In this document: in pieces, positions 1 through 7,857 of the stretch
Layout: every line of letters begins with the position of its first letter
Numbering within the stretch: the stretch's first letter is position 1
Origin: JBDTLH01 sp039934875
GTDB taxonomy: Bacteria > Acidobacteriota > Terriglobia > Terriglobales > Acidobacteriaceae
Reading direction: 5' to 3'
Assembly: GCA_039934875.1 (NCBI GenBank)
Contig: JBDTLH010000086.1
Location: 1-13,097 of the forward strand
DNA: 13,097 bases
Program-made: the position numbers and the translations under genes
The notes under the pieces: model-generated
What the model saw: only the letters and a program-made list of their open reading frames with translations
Told to the model about the DNA's origin: nothing
Database searches by the model: none

Positions 1-1605
<1,605 letters not shown>

Positions 1606-1681
1606 GGTGCTTGCAGGGCATGCGCGTCTTACCTGCTTCTCCGGGGCTAAAGCCATGGGTCTATCCCGAACCACTACTGAA

Positions 1682-1700
1682 GCCGGGGGTTTGCCCGGGC
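1682..1700. terminator. Possible bidirectional terminator hairpin between uvrA and the receptor gene
   Basis: In the 165-base gap between the convergent uvrA and receptor genes, CCGGG (1683-1687) can pair with CCCGG (1694-1698) across a 6-base loop. On the + strand it is followed a few bases later by a short TTTT run (1706-1709). The arms are short and further CCGG/GGCC blocks nearby allow competing folds, so this is only a candidate. The position, serving both convergent genes, is the main support. Confidence 0.3.
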
Positions 1701-1770
1701 CACCGTTTTCCCGGCCTGTTCAACCGCTGGGGAGAACAGTACTCGCCCGTCTACCCAGCGCGAAGATTGA

Positions 1771-4700
1771 TCAGAATTCCAGGCGTACCGCGAGCTGGAT
1801 CTGACGCTCGTGGTAGGCAGTGTTGCTGTTGGCGTTGGTGAAGCTGCCGAAGGAGGGTTGATAGTTGAGAGTGAATCCGCTGATCGTGTAGCCCAGGTTG
1901 TTGACGCTGGTGATGTTCTGATGGTTGAAGACGTTGAATGCCTCGCCGAGAACTTCGAGGCGATATTTTTCGCGCATAACGATGCGCTTGGAGACGCGCA
2001 GATCGGTGTTCGAGGTATTGGGCTGGCGGTAGGTGTTGCGTCCCAACTCCAGGATGCGCGAAGTGCCGCCGGAGCCATTGATGCCGCTGATCTGGCCGCC
2101 GGGCGCGCTGCCGCTGACGGAGGGGGTGTAGGGCAGGCCATTCTGCCATTGCCAGATGGGGGCGAAGCTGAAGTTATTAACAATTTGCCCCGCCCATCCG
2201 TTTACGTGGTATTGCGGCTGATAAACAGCGTTGAGCACGATGCGGTTGGGCACGTCGTAATTGGAGTTGCCGTAGTCGTAGCGGAAGTGGAGGGGGTCGG
2301 CGACGGTGTTGGTGGTTGTGGCCGTGCTCTGGTTCTGGTTGAAGTCGAGGGCGTGCGACCAAGTGTAATGGGCGCGGAACTGCAATCCCTTGGAGAAGCG
2401 GTGATTGGCCTGGAAGGCGAGGGCGTTGTAGCTGGAGTTGACGTTGCTTACGATATCGGAGATGGCGCCGAAGCCGGGGTTGGGACGAGCGCCAGTGAAG
2501 AGTCGGGTGGTATATATCCCGCCGGGAGCAAAGGGTGTAATGGGGCCGCCGCCGACCACGGTGTAGGTGATGGTTTTGACGGTAGAGGGGTCGAGGTTGG
2601 TGTCAATGAAGTTGGGAAGCTGGCGGCCATAGCTGCCGAGATAGCTGAGCGAGACCACGGTGTTCCAGCCCAGGTCCTGCTCGATGATGAGGTCAGTTTC
2701 GTGAATCTGCGGGTTCTGGAAGTTGTGATCAAAGAAGACCACGTTGGGTTTGATGTTGCCGCTGGGCGTGACCGAGCCAATGGAGGGGAATGAGGGCCCT
2801 TGCTGACAATTCAATTTGCCAGGCGCGCAGGAGGCCTGAAAGCTGTAATTGGTTTGGCCGCCTTGGTCGCCGGTCGAGGTAAGCGCGCTGAAGATGGTGC
2901 CGTTGATGATGCGTCCGAAGTAGATGCCGTAGCCGCCGCGGAGAACGGTCTTGCCGGTCCCAAAGACGTCATAGGCGAAGCCGATGCGCGGGCCCAGATT
3001 GTTTTTGTCCGCCGGTACATTAGCGGTCTGGGGCAGGTTGGGATTGGGCAGAATAGCCTTGGGCAGTTGCTCGTATTCATAGCGCGCGCCCAGGGTGAAA
3101 GTCAGGCGGGGCATGATCTTCCAATCGTCGGTGGCGAAGACGGCATAGTCGTTGGTGGCGAAGTTGAAGGCCGCCGGTCCGAACGCCTGGGAGTAGGAGG
3201 AGTACTGATTCTTATAGGACGGCCCGCCTATTCCCTGCGTGGAATGATAATAGTCGGCGAGGAAATCACCGGCCGAGGAGTAATTGTAGGTGCCGTTTCC
3301 ATTGAATAAATTGCTGATGTAGTCAGAGACGTGGTTGTAGTCCACGCCGAACTTGAAGACGTGATTGCTATGCACCCAGGTGACGGTGTCGGCGATCTGG
3401 TTGCGGCGTTCATCGGGCAGGGCGGCGCGCTCGAGAAAGCTGGGCTTGCCGATGATCAGTCCGGTGCTGCTATAGATCGAGATTTGCGGCGGCCGGTTAT
3501 AGGGGTTGTTGGTGAAGGGCTGCTCAAAGCTGTTGGGAACCTGACTGTTTTCGTACTCGAAGTCGCGCCCGTATTGGTAACGGAGCTCGTTGTTGAGGCT
3601 GGAGGCGAGAATGGTGTTGAGGCGGGCGATGCCCCAATCCTCTTTGACGCTATCGTTGCCGAAGCTGGTGCGGCCATAGGTGTTGGAGGCCTGGGTTTGA
3701 ATGCCGGCGGGTGAGTTCCAGCGCAGCCGGTTGTAGCTGAAGGAGGCGCGGTTCTTATCGGTGATGACCCAATCGAGTTTGGGGAAGTTGATGATCTGAT
3801 CGCCGACGCGGGGAACGGCGCCGAGTTCGTTGGCGGCGATCAGGCCGAGTCCGGATTGCAGGAGCGGAAGCGCCGCCGCTTGCGAGATGCCTAAATCCTG
3901 CGCCATGAATTTCAGATTGTTGGAGCCGGGGGCGGTGCTGAAGAAGGTCGAAGGCGTGCCCACGCGGGCGGTGCCGGGGAAGTCCCGATGTTGCTGGTCG
4001 TAGGTATAGAACCAGAAGAGGCGGTCCTTGACGATGGGGCCGCCGATGCCAAAGCCCCACTGTTTGCGATCGTCGGTGGGCTTATAAGGCGTGCCGGCAA
4101 AGGTGGTGGGATTGATGAGGGTGACGTAAGGGTTGTAGGCGCCCCATTGGTTGTTGCGGTCGTAGAATGCGGCGGTGCCGTGCAACTGATTGGTGCCGCT
4201 TTTGGTGACGGTGTTGACCACACCACCGGCGGCGCGGCCGTATTCCGCCGAGTAGTTGGAGGTATTTACGGTGAACTCGCGGATAGAGAACTGCGAGGTC
4301 GAGTAGGAGGCACGGGTGCGTCCGCGCTCTTCGGAGAAGTATGCCTGATTATTGTCGGCGCTATCCACGGTGTTGTTGTTGAGCAGGGCGCTGATGCCGC
4401 GGAAGCTGAGGAGGCCGAAGCCGTTGGAATCGTTGACCACGCCGGGCTGAAGGAGGGCGAAGTTGGACCAGCGGCGTCCGTTGATGGGCAACTCGTGGAT
4501 GGTGGTCTGGTTGACGGTGTTGGAGAAATCCGGCGATTCGGTATTGATCTGCGGCGCGTCAGCGGTGACGCTGACGGTTTCGGTGGAGCCTCCGACCGCG
4601 AGATGGGGAGCGAGGGTGGTGAGGCGGCTGACCTCGACGATGACGTGCTCGCTCTTGAAGGAGCTGAAGCCCGGGGCGGCGATGGTAACCGTGTAATCGC

Positions 4701-4941
4701 CGGGCTGGAGCTGGGGCACGCGATAGAAGCCGCTCGCATCGGCGACGGCGGATTGCGCGCGTGCGGTGCCGTTGTTCAGGACCGTGATTTTGGCATGGGG
4801 AACGACGGCGCCCTGGACGTCGTAGATGGTGCCTCCGATGGCTCCATCGACGGTGGATTGGGCAAGAGCGGCGAGTGGGGATAGGGAGCAGAGGAGAAAG
4901 AGCAGGATGGTCCGGGCAGGGTGATGGGTGCGTGGATTCAT
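1771..4941 (-). CDS. TonB-dependent receptor with carboxypeptidase-regulatory-like N-terminal domain (Oar-like outer-membrane protein)
   Basis: Predicted 1,056-residue outer-membrane transporter. Residues 1-27 form a signal peptide (basic start, hydrophobic core TILLFLLCSLSPLAALA, AXA-type cleavage before Q28). Residues about 30-115 look like a carboxypeptidase-regulatory Ig-like fold (GTIYDVQGAVVPHAKITV, then SGFYRVPQLQPGDYTVTI). A plug-like region follows from about 135 to 260 with family hallmarks: LPINGRRW, LLQPGV, SFRG, EYGRAAGGVVN and TKSGTNQLHG. The remainder is rich in aromatic, Asn and Gly beta-strand patterns and ends in RLEF with a C-terminal Phe, the usual outer-membrane barrel signal. 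The start is supported by AGGAG at 4952-4956, 10 bases upstream. Such receptors are expanded in Acidobacteriota and often assumed to take up large ligands such as glycans or peptides; no substrate can be assigned here, and no clear TonB box was found. It stands alone, with no adjacent SusD, TonB or ExbBD gene. Confidence 0.95.
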   Translation of the reverse strand: MNPRTHHPARTILLFLLCSLSPLAALAQSTVDGAIGGTIYDVQGAVVPHAKITVLNNGTARAQSAVADASGFYRVPQLQPGDYTVTIAAPGFSSFKSEHVIVEVSRLTTLAPHLAVGGSTETVSVTADAPQINTESPDFSNTVNQTTIHELPINGRRWSNFALLQPGVVNDSNGFGLLSFRGISALLNNNTVDSADNNQAYFSEERGRTRASYSTSQFSIREFTVNTSNYSAEYGRAAGGVVNTVTKSGTNQLHGTAAFYDRNNQWGAYNPYVTLINPTTFAGTPYKPTDDRKQWGFGIGGPIVKDRLFWFYTYDQQHRDFPGTARVGTPSTFFSTAPGSNNLKFMAQDLGISQAAALPLLQSGLGLIAANELGAVPRVGDQIINFPKLDWVITDKNRASFSYNRLRWNSPAGIQTQASNTYGRTSFGNDSVKEDWGIARLNTILASSLNNELRYQYGRDFEYENSQVPNSFEQPFTNNPYNRPPQISIYSSTGLIIGKPSFLERAALPDERRNQIADTVTWVHSNHVFKFGVDYNHVSDYISNLFNGNGTYNYSSAGDFLADYYHSTQGIGGPSYKNQYSSYSQAFGPAAFNFATNDYAVFATDDWKIMPRLTFTLGARYEYEQLPKAILPNPNLPQTANVPADKNNLGPRIGFAYDVFGTGKTVLRGGYGIYFGRIINGTIFSALTSTGDQGGQTNYSFQASCAPGKLNCQQGPSFPSIGSVTPSGNIKPNVVFFDHNFQNPQIHETDLIIEQDLGWNTVVSLSYLGSYGRQLPNFIDTNLDPSTVKTITYTVVGGGPITPFAPGGIYTTRLFTGARPNPGFGAISDIVSNVNSSYNALAFQANHRFSKGLQFRAHYTWSHALDFNQNQSTATTTNTVADPLHFRYDYGNSNYDVPNRIVLNAVYQPQYHVNGWAGQIVNNFSFAPIWQWQNGLPYTPSVSGSAPGGQISGINGSGGTSRILELGRNTYRQPNTSNTDLRVSKRIVMREKYRLEVLGEAFNVFNHQNITSVNNLGYTISGFTLNYQPSFGSFTNANSNTAYHERQIQLAVRLEF

Positions 4942-4951
4942 GGGGAAGCAT

Positions 4952-5019
4952 CTCCTATGGCAGGCGCATGGCAGGGTTCAGATTGATTTGCTGTGGGCTG
5001 ACACAATACTCTGCCATGC
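4952..5019 (-). promoter_or_regulatory. Leader of the TonB receptor gene with repeated CTGCCAT elements and the ribosome binding site
   Basis: Read on the minus strand, the segment contains GCATGGCAG (5019-5011), then CTGCCATGC (4974-4966), then CTGCCAT (4963-4957) running directly into the AGGAG ribosome binding site (4956-4952). The first element is exactly complementary to the second over 9 bp and to the third over 7 bp, so two mutually exclusive stems are possible, one of which abuts the ribosome binding site. The two downstream copies form a direct repeat of 11-base period. Whether this acts in RNA, as a DNA-binding site, or not at all is unknown; no convincing minus-strand promoter was found upstream of it. 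Confidence 0.35.
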
Positions 5020-5116
5020 AGCTACTCAGAAAGCTTTAATGAAATGTGAAAATAGGTGCGATTACTGGCGGGTTTGCATAACTTACCTTAGAAAGGCGGC
5101 TGACTAGAGGCTCTCG

Positions 5117-5145
5117 TTGTGAACTTGGGAGAGGCAGGATATAAT
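5117..5145 (+). promoter_or_regulatory. Sigma-70-type promoter of rpmE
   Basis: TTGTGA (5117-5122) is separated by exactly 17 bases from a perfect TATAAT (5140-5145). Initiation would fall near 5152, giving a leader of about 88 bases before rpmE. It lies in the 298-base gap between the divergent receptor gene and rpmE and points toward rpmE. Apart from this and the receptor leader, the gap holds a tandem GAGAGATT GAGAGATT (5219-5234) just before the rpmE start, and nothing else that I recognise. Confidence 0.65.
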
Positions 5146-5239
5146 CGAGAATTGCGCAATGAGGGATGGGCGGCGAATCCATTTGCGCGGCGCCGAATCC
5201 TATCGCAAGAGAAGTTTTGAGAGATTGAGAGATTGATGT

Positions 5240-5473
5240 ATGCCTAAGACTGGAATTCACCCTAATTACAGCAACGTGGACGTGGTGTGCGCCTGCGGCA
5301 ACCGTTTCAGCACGCGCTCGACCCATCATGGCGACATCAGAGTAGAGATTTGCTCGAATTGCCATCCGTTCTTTACCGGCAAGCACAAGCTGATGGATAC
5401 AGCAGGGCGGGTGGAGCGCTTCCGCCGCAAGTACGCGAAGAACGAGAAGCCGGTTGCGGAAAAAGCGGGCTAA
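5240..5473 (+). CDS. rpmE: 50S ribosomal protein L31, zinc-binding type
   Basis: A 77-residue L31, a late-assembling protein of the large ribosomal subunit. It begins MPKTGIHPNY and carries the zinc-binding cysteine set of the C+ type: CAC at residues 17 and 19 and CSNC at 38 and 41, followed by the family hallmark HPFFTGK and the GRVERFRRKY tail. All four zinc cysteines are present, so this is the zinc-requiring paralogue rather than the zinc-free form induced in zinc starvation. The length is slightly above the usual 65-75 residues because of a Lys/Glu-rich C-terminus. The ATG at 5240 is preceded only by weak purine repeats (GAGAGATT twice), with no strong Shine-Dalgarno. It appears to be monocistronic, with its own promoter and a hairpin after the stop. 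Confidence 0.97.
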   Translation: MPKTGIHPNYSNVDVVCACGNRFSTRSTHHGDIRVEICSNCHPFFTGKHKLMDTAGRVERFRRKYAKNEKPVAEKAG

Positions 5474-5490
5474 CGGTATGGTTTGCATCC

Positions 5491-5515
5491 AGGCCTCTGC
5501 CGCGGCGGAGGCCTT
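5491..5515 (+). terminator. Hairpin terminator candidate after rpmE
   Basis: AGGCCTC (5491-5497) and GAGGCCT (5508-5514) form a perfect 7-bp stem that can extend through a T-G pair and GCC/GGC inside the 10-base loop region. It sits 18 bases after the rpmE stop codon. The following T tract is poor (TTCGCATTGTC), so termination may be partial or factor-assisted. Confidence 0.5.
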
Positions 5516-5639
5516 CGCATTGTCTGGCGATGGGCAATTCGTCCCAGGCTACCCAGGAGCATTCGAAGCCTGGCGAGGGCATCATTTTCAGTTCTTAGTA
5601 GCGGAAACCGCCCCGCATCGTGTAAGGTGACATGCGAAG

Positions 5640-6107
5640 ATGAATCGGGTATCTTACACGCTGGAGTCGACGCTGGAGAGCGTCAACAAGGTCGAGCAGA
5701 CGGCATTGCAGGTGGCTGGGAAAGCTGGTTTCGACCAGGATTCCTGCGATAGCATTGGGCTGGCCGTGCGCGAGGCCGCCGTGAATGCGGTGCTGCACGG
5801 CAACCAGTATGATCCCAACAAGAAGATGAATGTTTCTTACGAGATGCAAGGGGATTCGTTGGTCATCCAAGTGGCGGACCAGGGCAAGGGGCTGAAAGAA
5901 GAGGCGATTCCGGACCCGCTGTCGCCGGAGAATCTGATGAAACAATCCGGACGGGGAATTTTTCTAATACGATCTTTCATGGATGAGGTACGCATTCGGG
6001 AGTTGCAGCCGGGGACGGAGATCACCATGGTTAAGCACTTAAAACCAGTAGAGCACGCGGAGAACCAGCCGGACAACGGCCAGAAACGCGGCCAGGAGGA
6101 AGCATAG
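5640..6107 (+). CDS. RsbW/SpoIIAB-like anti-sigma factor serine kinase (HATPase)
   Basis: A 155-residue GHKL-fold ATPase of the anti-sigma-factor kinase class. Family members bind a sigma factor and also phosphorylate a STAS antagonist. The N box is REAAVNAVLHGN with Glu45 and Asn49, the G1 box is VADQGKGL (Asp80, Gly82, Gly84) and the G2 box is GRGIFLI (104-110); all nucleotide-binding residues are intact. After residue 135 there is a short hydrophilic Gln/Glu/Asn tail. The start is set by AAGGTGA (5624-5630), 9 bases before the ATG. The TAG stop (6105-6107) shares its last base with the GTG start of the STAS gene, implying translational coupling and a joint product. No sigma factor or PP2C phosphatase is adjacent, so the target is encoded elsewhere. 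The gene order (kinase then antagonist) is the reverse of spoIIAA-spoIIAB. The family is clear; whether the partner is a sigma factor or another protein is not. Confidence 0.9.
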   Translation: MNRVSYTLESTLESVNKVEQTALQVAGKAGFDQDSCDSIGLAVREAAVNAVLHGNQYDPNKKMNVSYEMQGDSLVIQVADQGKGLKEEAIPDPLSPENLMKQSGRGIFLIRSFMDEVRIRELQPGTEITMVKHLKPVEHAENQPDNGQKRGQEEA

Positions 6108-6460
6108 TGAGCAGCTTGAAATCCCAGACGCGCCAGATGGAAGGCGTAACGATATTAGACCTCAGCGGCCGAATCACCCTCGGCGAAGGCAGCGTGGTGC
6201 TGCGCGAGCAGATCCGCGATTTGCTGGCAAAGGGGCAGAAGAAGATACTTCTGAACCTGGCAGACGTGACCTACATCGACAGCTCGGGCATCGGCGAGCT
6301 GGTGAGCGCGTTCACCGCGGTAAAGAACCAGGGGGGCGAGCTGAAGCTGCTCAAGCTCACGAAGAAGGTGCATGATCTATTGCAGATTACCAAACTCTAT
6401 ACCGTCTTCGACATCAAGGATGACGAGTCGGCGGCGATTGCGGCGTTCAGCAACAGCTAA
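6107..6460 (+). CDS. STAS-domain anti-anti-sigma factor (SpoIIAA/RsbV-like antagonist)
   Basis: A 117-residue STAS protein, the predicted substrate and antagonist of the kinase encoded just upstream. The fold signature is visible: GVTILDLSGRITLGEG, then KKILLNLADVTYIDSSGIGELVSA. In this family the phosphorylated serine lies in the DSSG motif, here Asp58-Ser59-Ser60-Gly61. Unphosphorylated antagonist would bind the kinase and release its target. The start is GTG at 6107, overlapping the upstream TAG by one base; AGGAGGA (6094-6100) lies 6 bases before it, stronger than the site of the first gene, which suits an antagonist needed in excess. An intrinsic terminator follows 70 bases after the stop, defining a two-gene operon. 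Confidence 0.93.
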   Translation: MSSLKSQTRQMEGVTILDLSGRITLGEGSVVLREQIRDLLAKGQKKILLNLADVTYIDSSGIGELVSAFTAVKNQGGELKLLKLTKKVHDLLQITKLYTVFDIKDDESAAIAAFSNS

Positions 6461-6530
6461 TGTGTCTTTTGACCCGCATATAGGGAAGGCACAGAGGTCC
6501 TGAGCAGCGTGGTTTAGTGGAAAGCGGAGG

Positions 6531-6566
6531 CCCGGCGCATCTTCATGGTGCGCCGGGTTTGTTGTT
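6531..6566 (+). terminator. Intrinsic terminator of the kinase-STAS operon
   Basis: CCCGGCGCA (6531-6539) and TGCGCCGGG (6549-6557) form a perfect 9-bp GC-rich stem with a 9-base loop, followed immediately by TTTGTTGTT. This is the best-formed terminator in the window. The rest of the 244-base gap up to 6704 shows no gene; a weak promoter-like TTGGCG-N17-TAATGT (6589-6617) is possible for the next gene but is not convincing. Confidence 0.85.
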
Positions 6567-6704
6567 GCCGCCAAATGACTTTAGTAACTTGGCGGCGGGG
6601 ATGAATCGGAATAATGTGGCGGCATAATCGTTGCGACTTTAGCTGCCGGGTGAAGGTTTAGTCGCTACTCAACCCAATGGTCCCCCAGAGACGGGAATTG
6701 CGAG

Positions 6705-7187
6705 ATGTGGAAGTGGGCTGTGCGGGTGAGCGTGTTGGCGGGGCTGACGGTTTCGTTGTCGGGAGTCGAACCGAAGGTATGCACTCCATTTGGAAAAGCT
6801 AAAGATTTGATTGGCCAACAAGGATGCGTGGTGGGGCGTGTAGTAAACGTGAGCCAGTCCCAGGCGGGAAACACGTATGTGAATTTTTGCGCGGAATATC
6901 GCGGCTGCGGCTTCTCTGTGGTATCGCTCAAAAAGGATGACTCGTTGGGCGACCTGCGTGATCTTGAGGGGAAAGTGGTGGAGTTCCACGGGACAATCGA
7001 AAGCTATGAGGGGCAGCCGGAGATCAAGCTCACCAGCCGGGAGCAGATGAGGCTCACCAAAGATAAAGAAGAGGCGGCGAACCTTGAAGCGGAGGGGCCG
7101 GATGATCCGGCGCGGATGCATAAATTCGGCGACAAGCCACGCGTTGGAATGAGGGCGCCGCATCATAATTCGGGACGGGCACAGTGA
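6705..7187 (+). CDS. Small exported OB-fold protein of unknown function
   Basis: A 160-residue protein not assignable to a named gene. Residues 1-20 (MWKWAVRVSVLAGLTVSLSG) resemble a signal peptide or N-terminal anchor with a basic start and hydrophobic core. Residues about 36-117 show the strand pattern of an OB fold of the tRNA_anti-like type: GCVVGRVVNVS, then GNTYVNFC, then KVVEFHGTIESYEGQPEIKL, ending in a QMRL strand. Four cysteines (26, 41, 62, 68) would suit disulfides if it is exported. The last 45 residues are charged, low in hydrophobics and probably disordered. The ATG at 6705 has only a weak GGGA (6693-6696) in front. It follows a terminator and is not obviously part of an operon. 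The fold is inferred from pattern; exported OB-fold domains may bind ligands or protein partners, and no function is claimed. Confidence 0.75.
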   Translation: MWKWAVRVSVLAGLTVSLSGVEPKVCTPFGKAKDLIGQQGCVVGRVVNVSQSQAGNTYVNFCAEYRGCGFSVVSLKKDDSLGDLRDLEGKVVEFHGTIESYEGQPEIKLTSREQMRLTKDKEEAANLEAEGPDDPARMHKFGDKPRVGMRAPHHNSGRAQ

Positions 7188-7215
7188 GGGTCAAGCATCT
7201 ATGTAGCACGAAAAC

Positions 7216-7249
7216 TACGTTTGACGTATCGCGTACTTATGGCTATACT
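7216..7249 (+). promoter_or_regulatory. higBA promoter with overlapping palindrome
   Basis: TTGACG (7221-7226), a 17-base spacer and TATACT (7244-7249) form a strong sigma-70-type promoter. The palindrome TACGT-TTG-ACGTA (7216-7228) covers the -35 box, a position suited to an autoregulatory HigA operator. The toxin ATG at 7255 begins 6 bases after the -10 box, so transcription would start on or within a base or two of the start codon, and no Shine-Dalgarno could be present in the mRNA. Confidence 0.6.
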
Positions 7250-7254
7250 CAGCT

Positions 7255-7614
7255 ATGATCGTCAGCTTTCGTGACAAGCAGAGCGCCCAATTTGACGAAG
7301 GGAAACGCGTCAAAGCGTTCGCCGGATTTGAACGGGCGGCGCGGCTGAAGCTGGACCGTCTGGAAGCGGCGGGCGCGCTAAGTGATTTGTCAGCTCTGCC
7401 TGGCAACGGTTTCGAGATGCTGAAGGGCAAACGGCACGGCCAATATAGTATCCGCATCAACGACCAGTGGCGGATTTGCTTTACATGGGCCAAAGGTGAG
7501 CCCGGTCCATCCGATGTTGAGATGTCGATTACCACTAGGGGAGAAAAAAGATGGCATTGCTTGCGATACACCCCGGGGAACAGCTTCAGGAGGAACTCGA
7601 AGCGCTGCGCATGA
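7255..7614 (+). CDS. higB: HigB-type (RelE/ParE superfamily) mRNA-interferase toxin, C-terminus altered by an apparent frameshift
   Basis: The first 91 residues match the HigB/GraT-type toxin, a ribosome-dependent mRNA endonuclease of about 92 residues: MIVSFRDKQ, GKRVKAF, GFERAARLKLDRL, LPGN, EMLKGKRHGQYSIRINDQWRICFTW. Members normally end in a Val-Glu-Ile/Met-x-Asp-Tyr-His motif directly before higA. Here the frame reads VEMS (to 7527) and then continues for 28 unrelated residues into higA, stopping at 7612-7614. In the next frame GAT TAC CAC TAG (7527-7538) spells exactly Asp-Tyr-His-stop, so one base appears to be missing around 7525-7527. In Proteus HigB these terminal Asp-Tyr-His residues are, to my knowledge, part of the active site, so the toxin as written should be impaired or dead. 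A sequencing error is the main alternative; the ancestral gene would end at 7538. Confidence 0.85.
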   Translation: MIVSFRDKQSAQFDEGKRVKAFAGFERAARLKLDRLEAAGALSDLSALPGNGFEMLKGKRHGQYSIRINDQWRICFTWAKGEPGPSDVEMSITTRGEKRWHCLRYTPGNSFRRNSKRCA

Positions 7615-7850
7615 GCGCCGCCGAACTGGCACGGCAAACCAACGTACCCGCCAATCGTATTACGCAAATTTTGAAGGGCACGCGCGATATCAGCGCCGAC
7701 ACAGCGATGCGGCTGGGACACTTCTTCGGCACCTCCGCACAGTTCTGGATGAACCTGCAATCGCTCTATGACCTGCGGATTGCGAAAAGCCAGAGCGGTC
7801 GCGCGATTGAGGCTCTGCCGACCCTGAGAGATGTCCACGCACACGCATGA
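7551..7850 (+). CDS. higA: HigA-type antitoxin, XRE-family HTH regulator
   Basis: A 99-residue antitoxin: it should neutralise the HigB toxin encoded upstream and repress their shared promoter. It opens with ALLAIHPGEQLQEEL, the typical HigA start, followed by an XRE helix-turn-helix (about residues 20-75: MSAAELARQTNVPANRITQILKG, then RDISADTAMRLGHFFGTSAQFWMNLQ). The fold is complete and the length normal. AGGGGAG (7537-7543) lies 7 bases before the ATG and overlaps the TAG that would end an unshifted higB, the usual tight toxin-first arrangement. As the toxin frame stands, higB overlaps higA by 64 bases. The gene ends only 7 bases from the convergent DUF5715 gene, leaving no room for a separate terminator. 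Confidence 0.93.
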   Translation: MALLAIHPGEQLQEELEALRMSAAELARQTNVPANRITQILKGTRDISADTAMRLGHFFGTSAQFWMNLQSLYDLRIAKSQSGRAIEALPTLRDVHAHA

Positions 7851-7857
7851 AAGGCGC

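Noticed and set aside
1810..2793. Long + strand open frame (327 codons) opposite the TonB receptor, with a further one at 3988-4884 (298 codons)
   Set aside because: Both are antisense to a well-supported receptor gene, their translations are Gly/Val/Ala/Glu-rich mirror composition with no recognisable domain, and they have no ribosome binding site. They are typical shadow frames of a GC-biased gene.
5036..5488. 150-codon minus-strand frame across rpmE and its promoter
   Set aside because: It is antisense to the unmistakable L31 gene, shows no domain, and would run through the rpmE promoter region.
6501..6566. Possible small RNA or tRNA in the gap after the STAS gene
   Set aside because: The only strong structure is the 9-bp hairpin followed by a T-rich tract, which is an intrinsic terminator; there is no cloverleaf or conserved tRNA arms.
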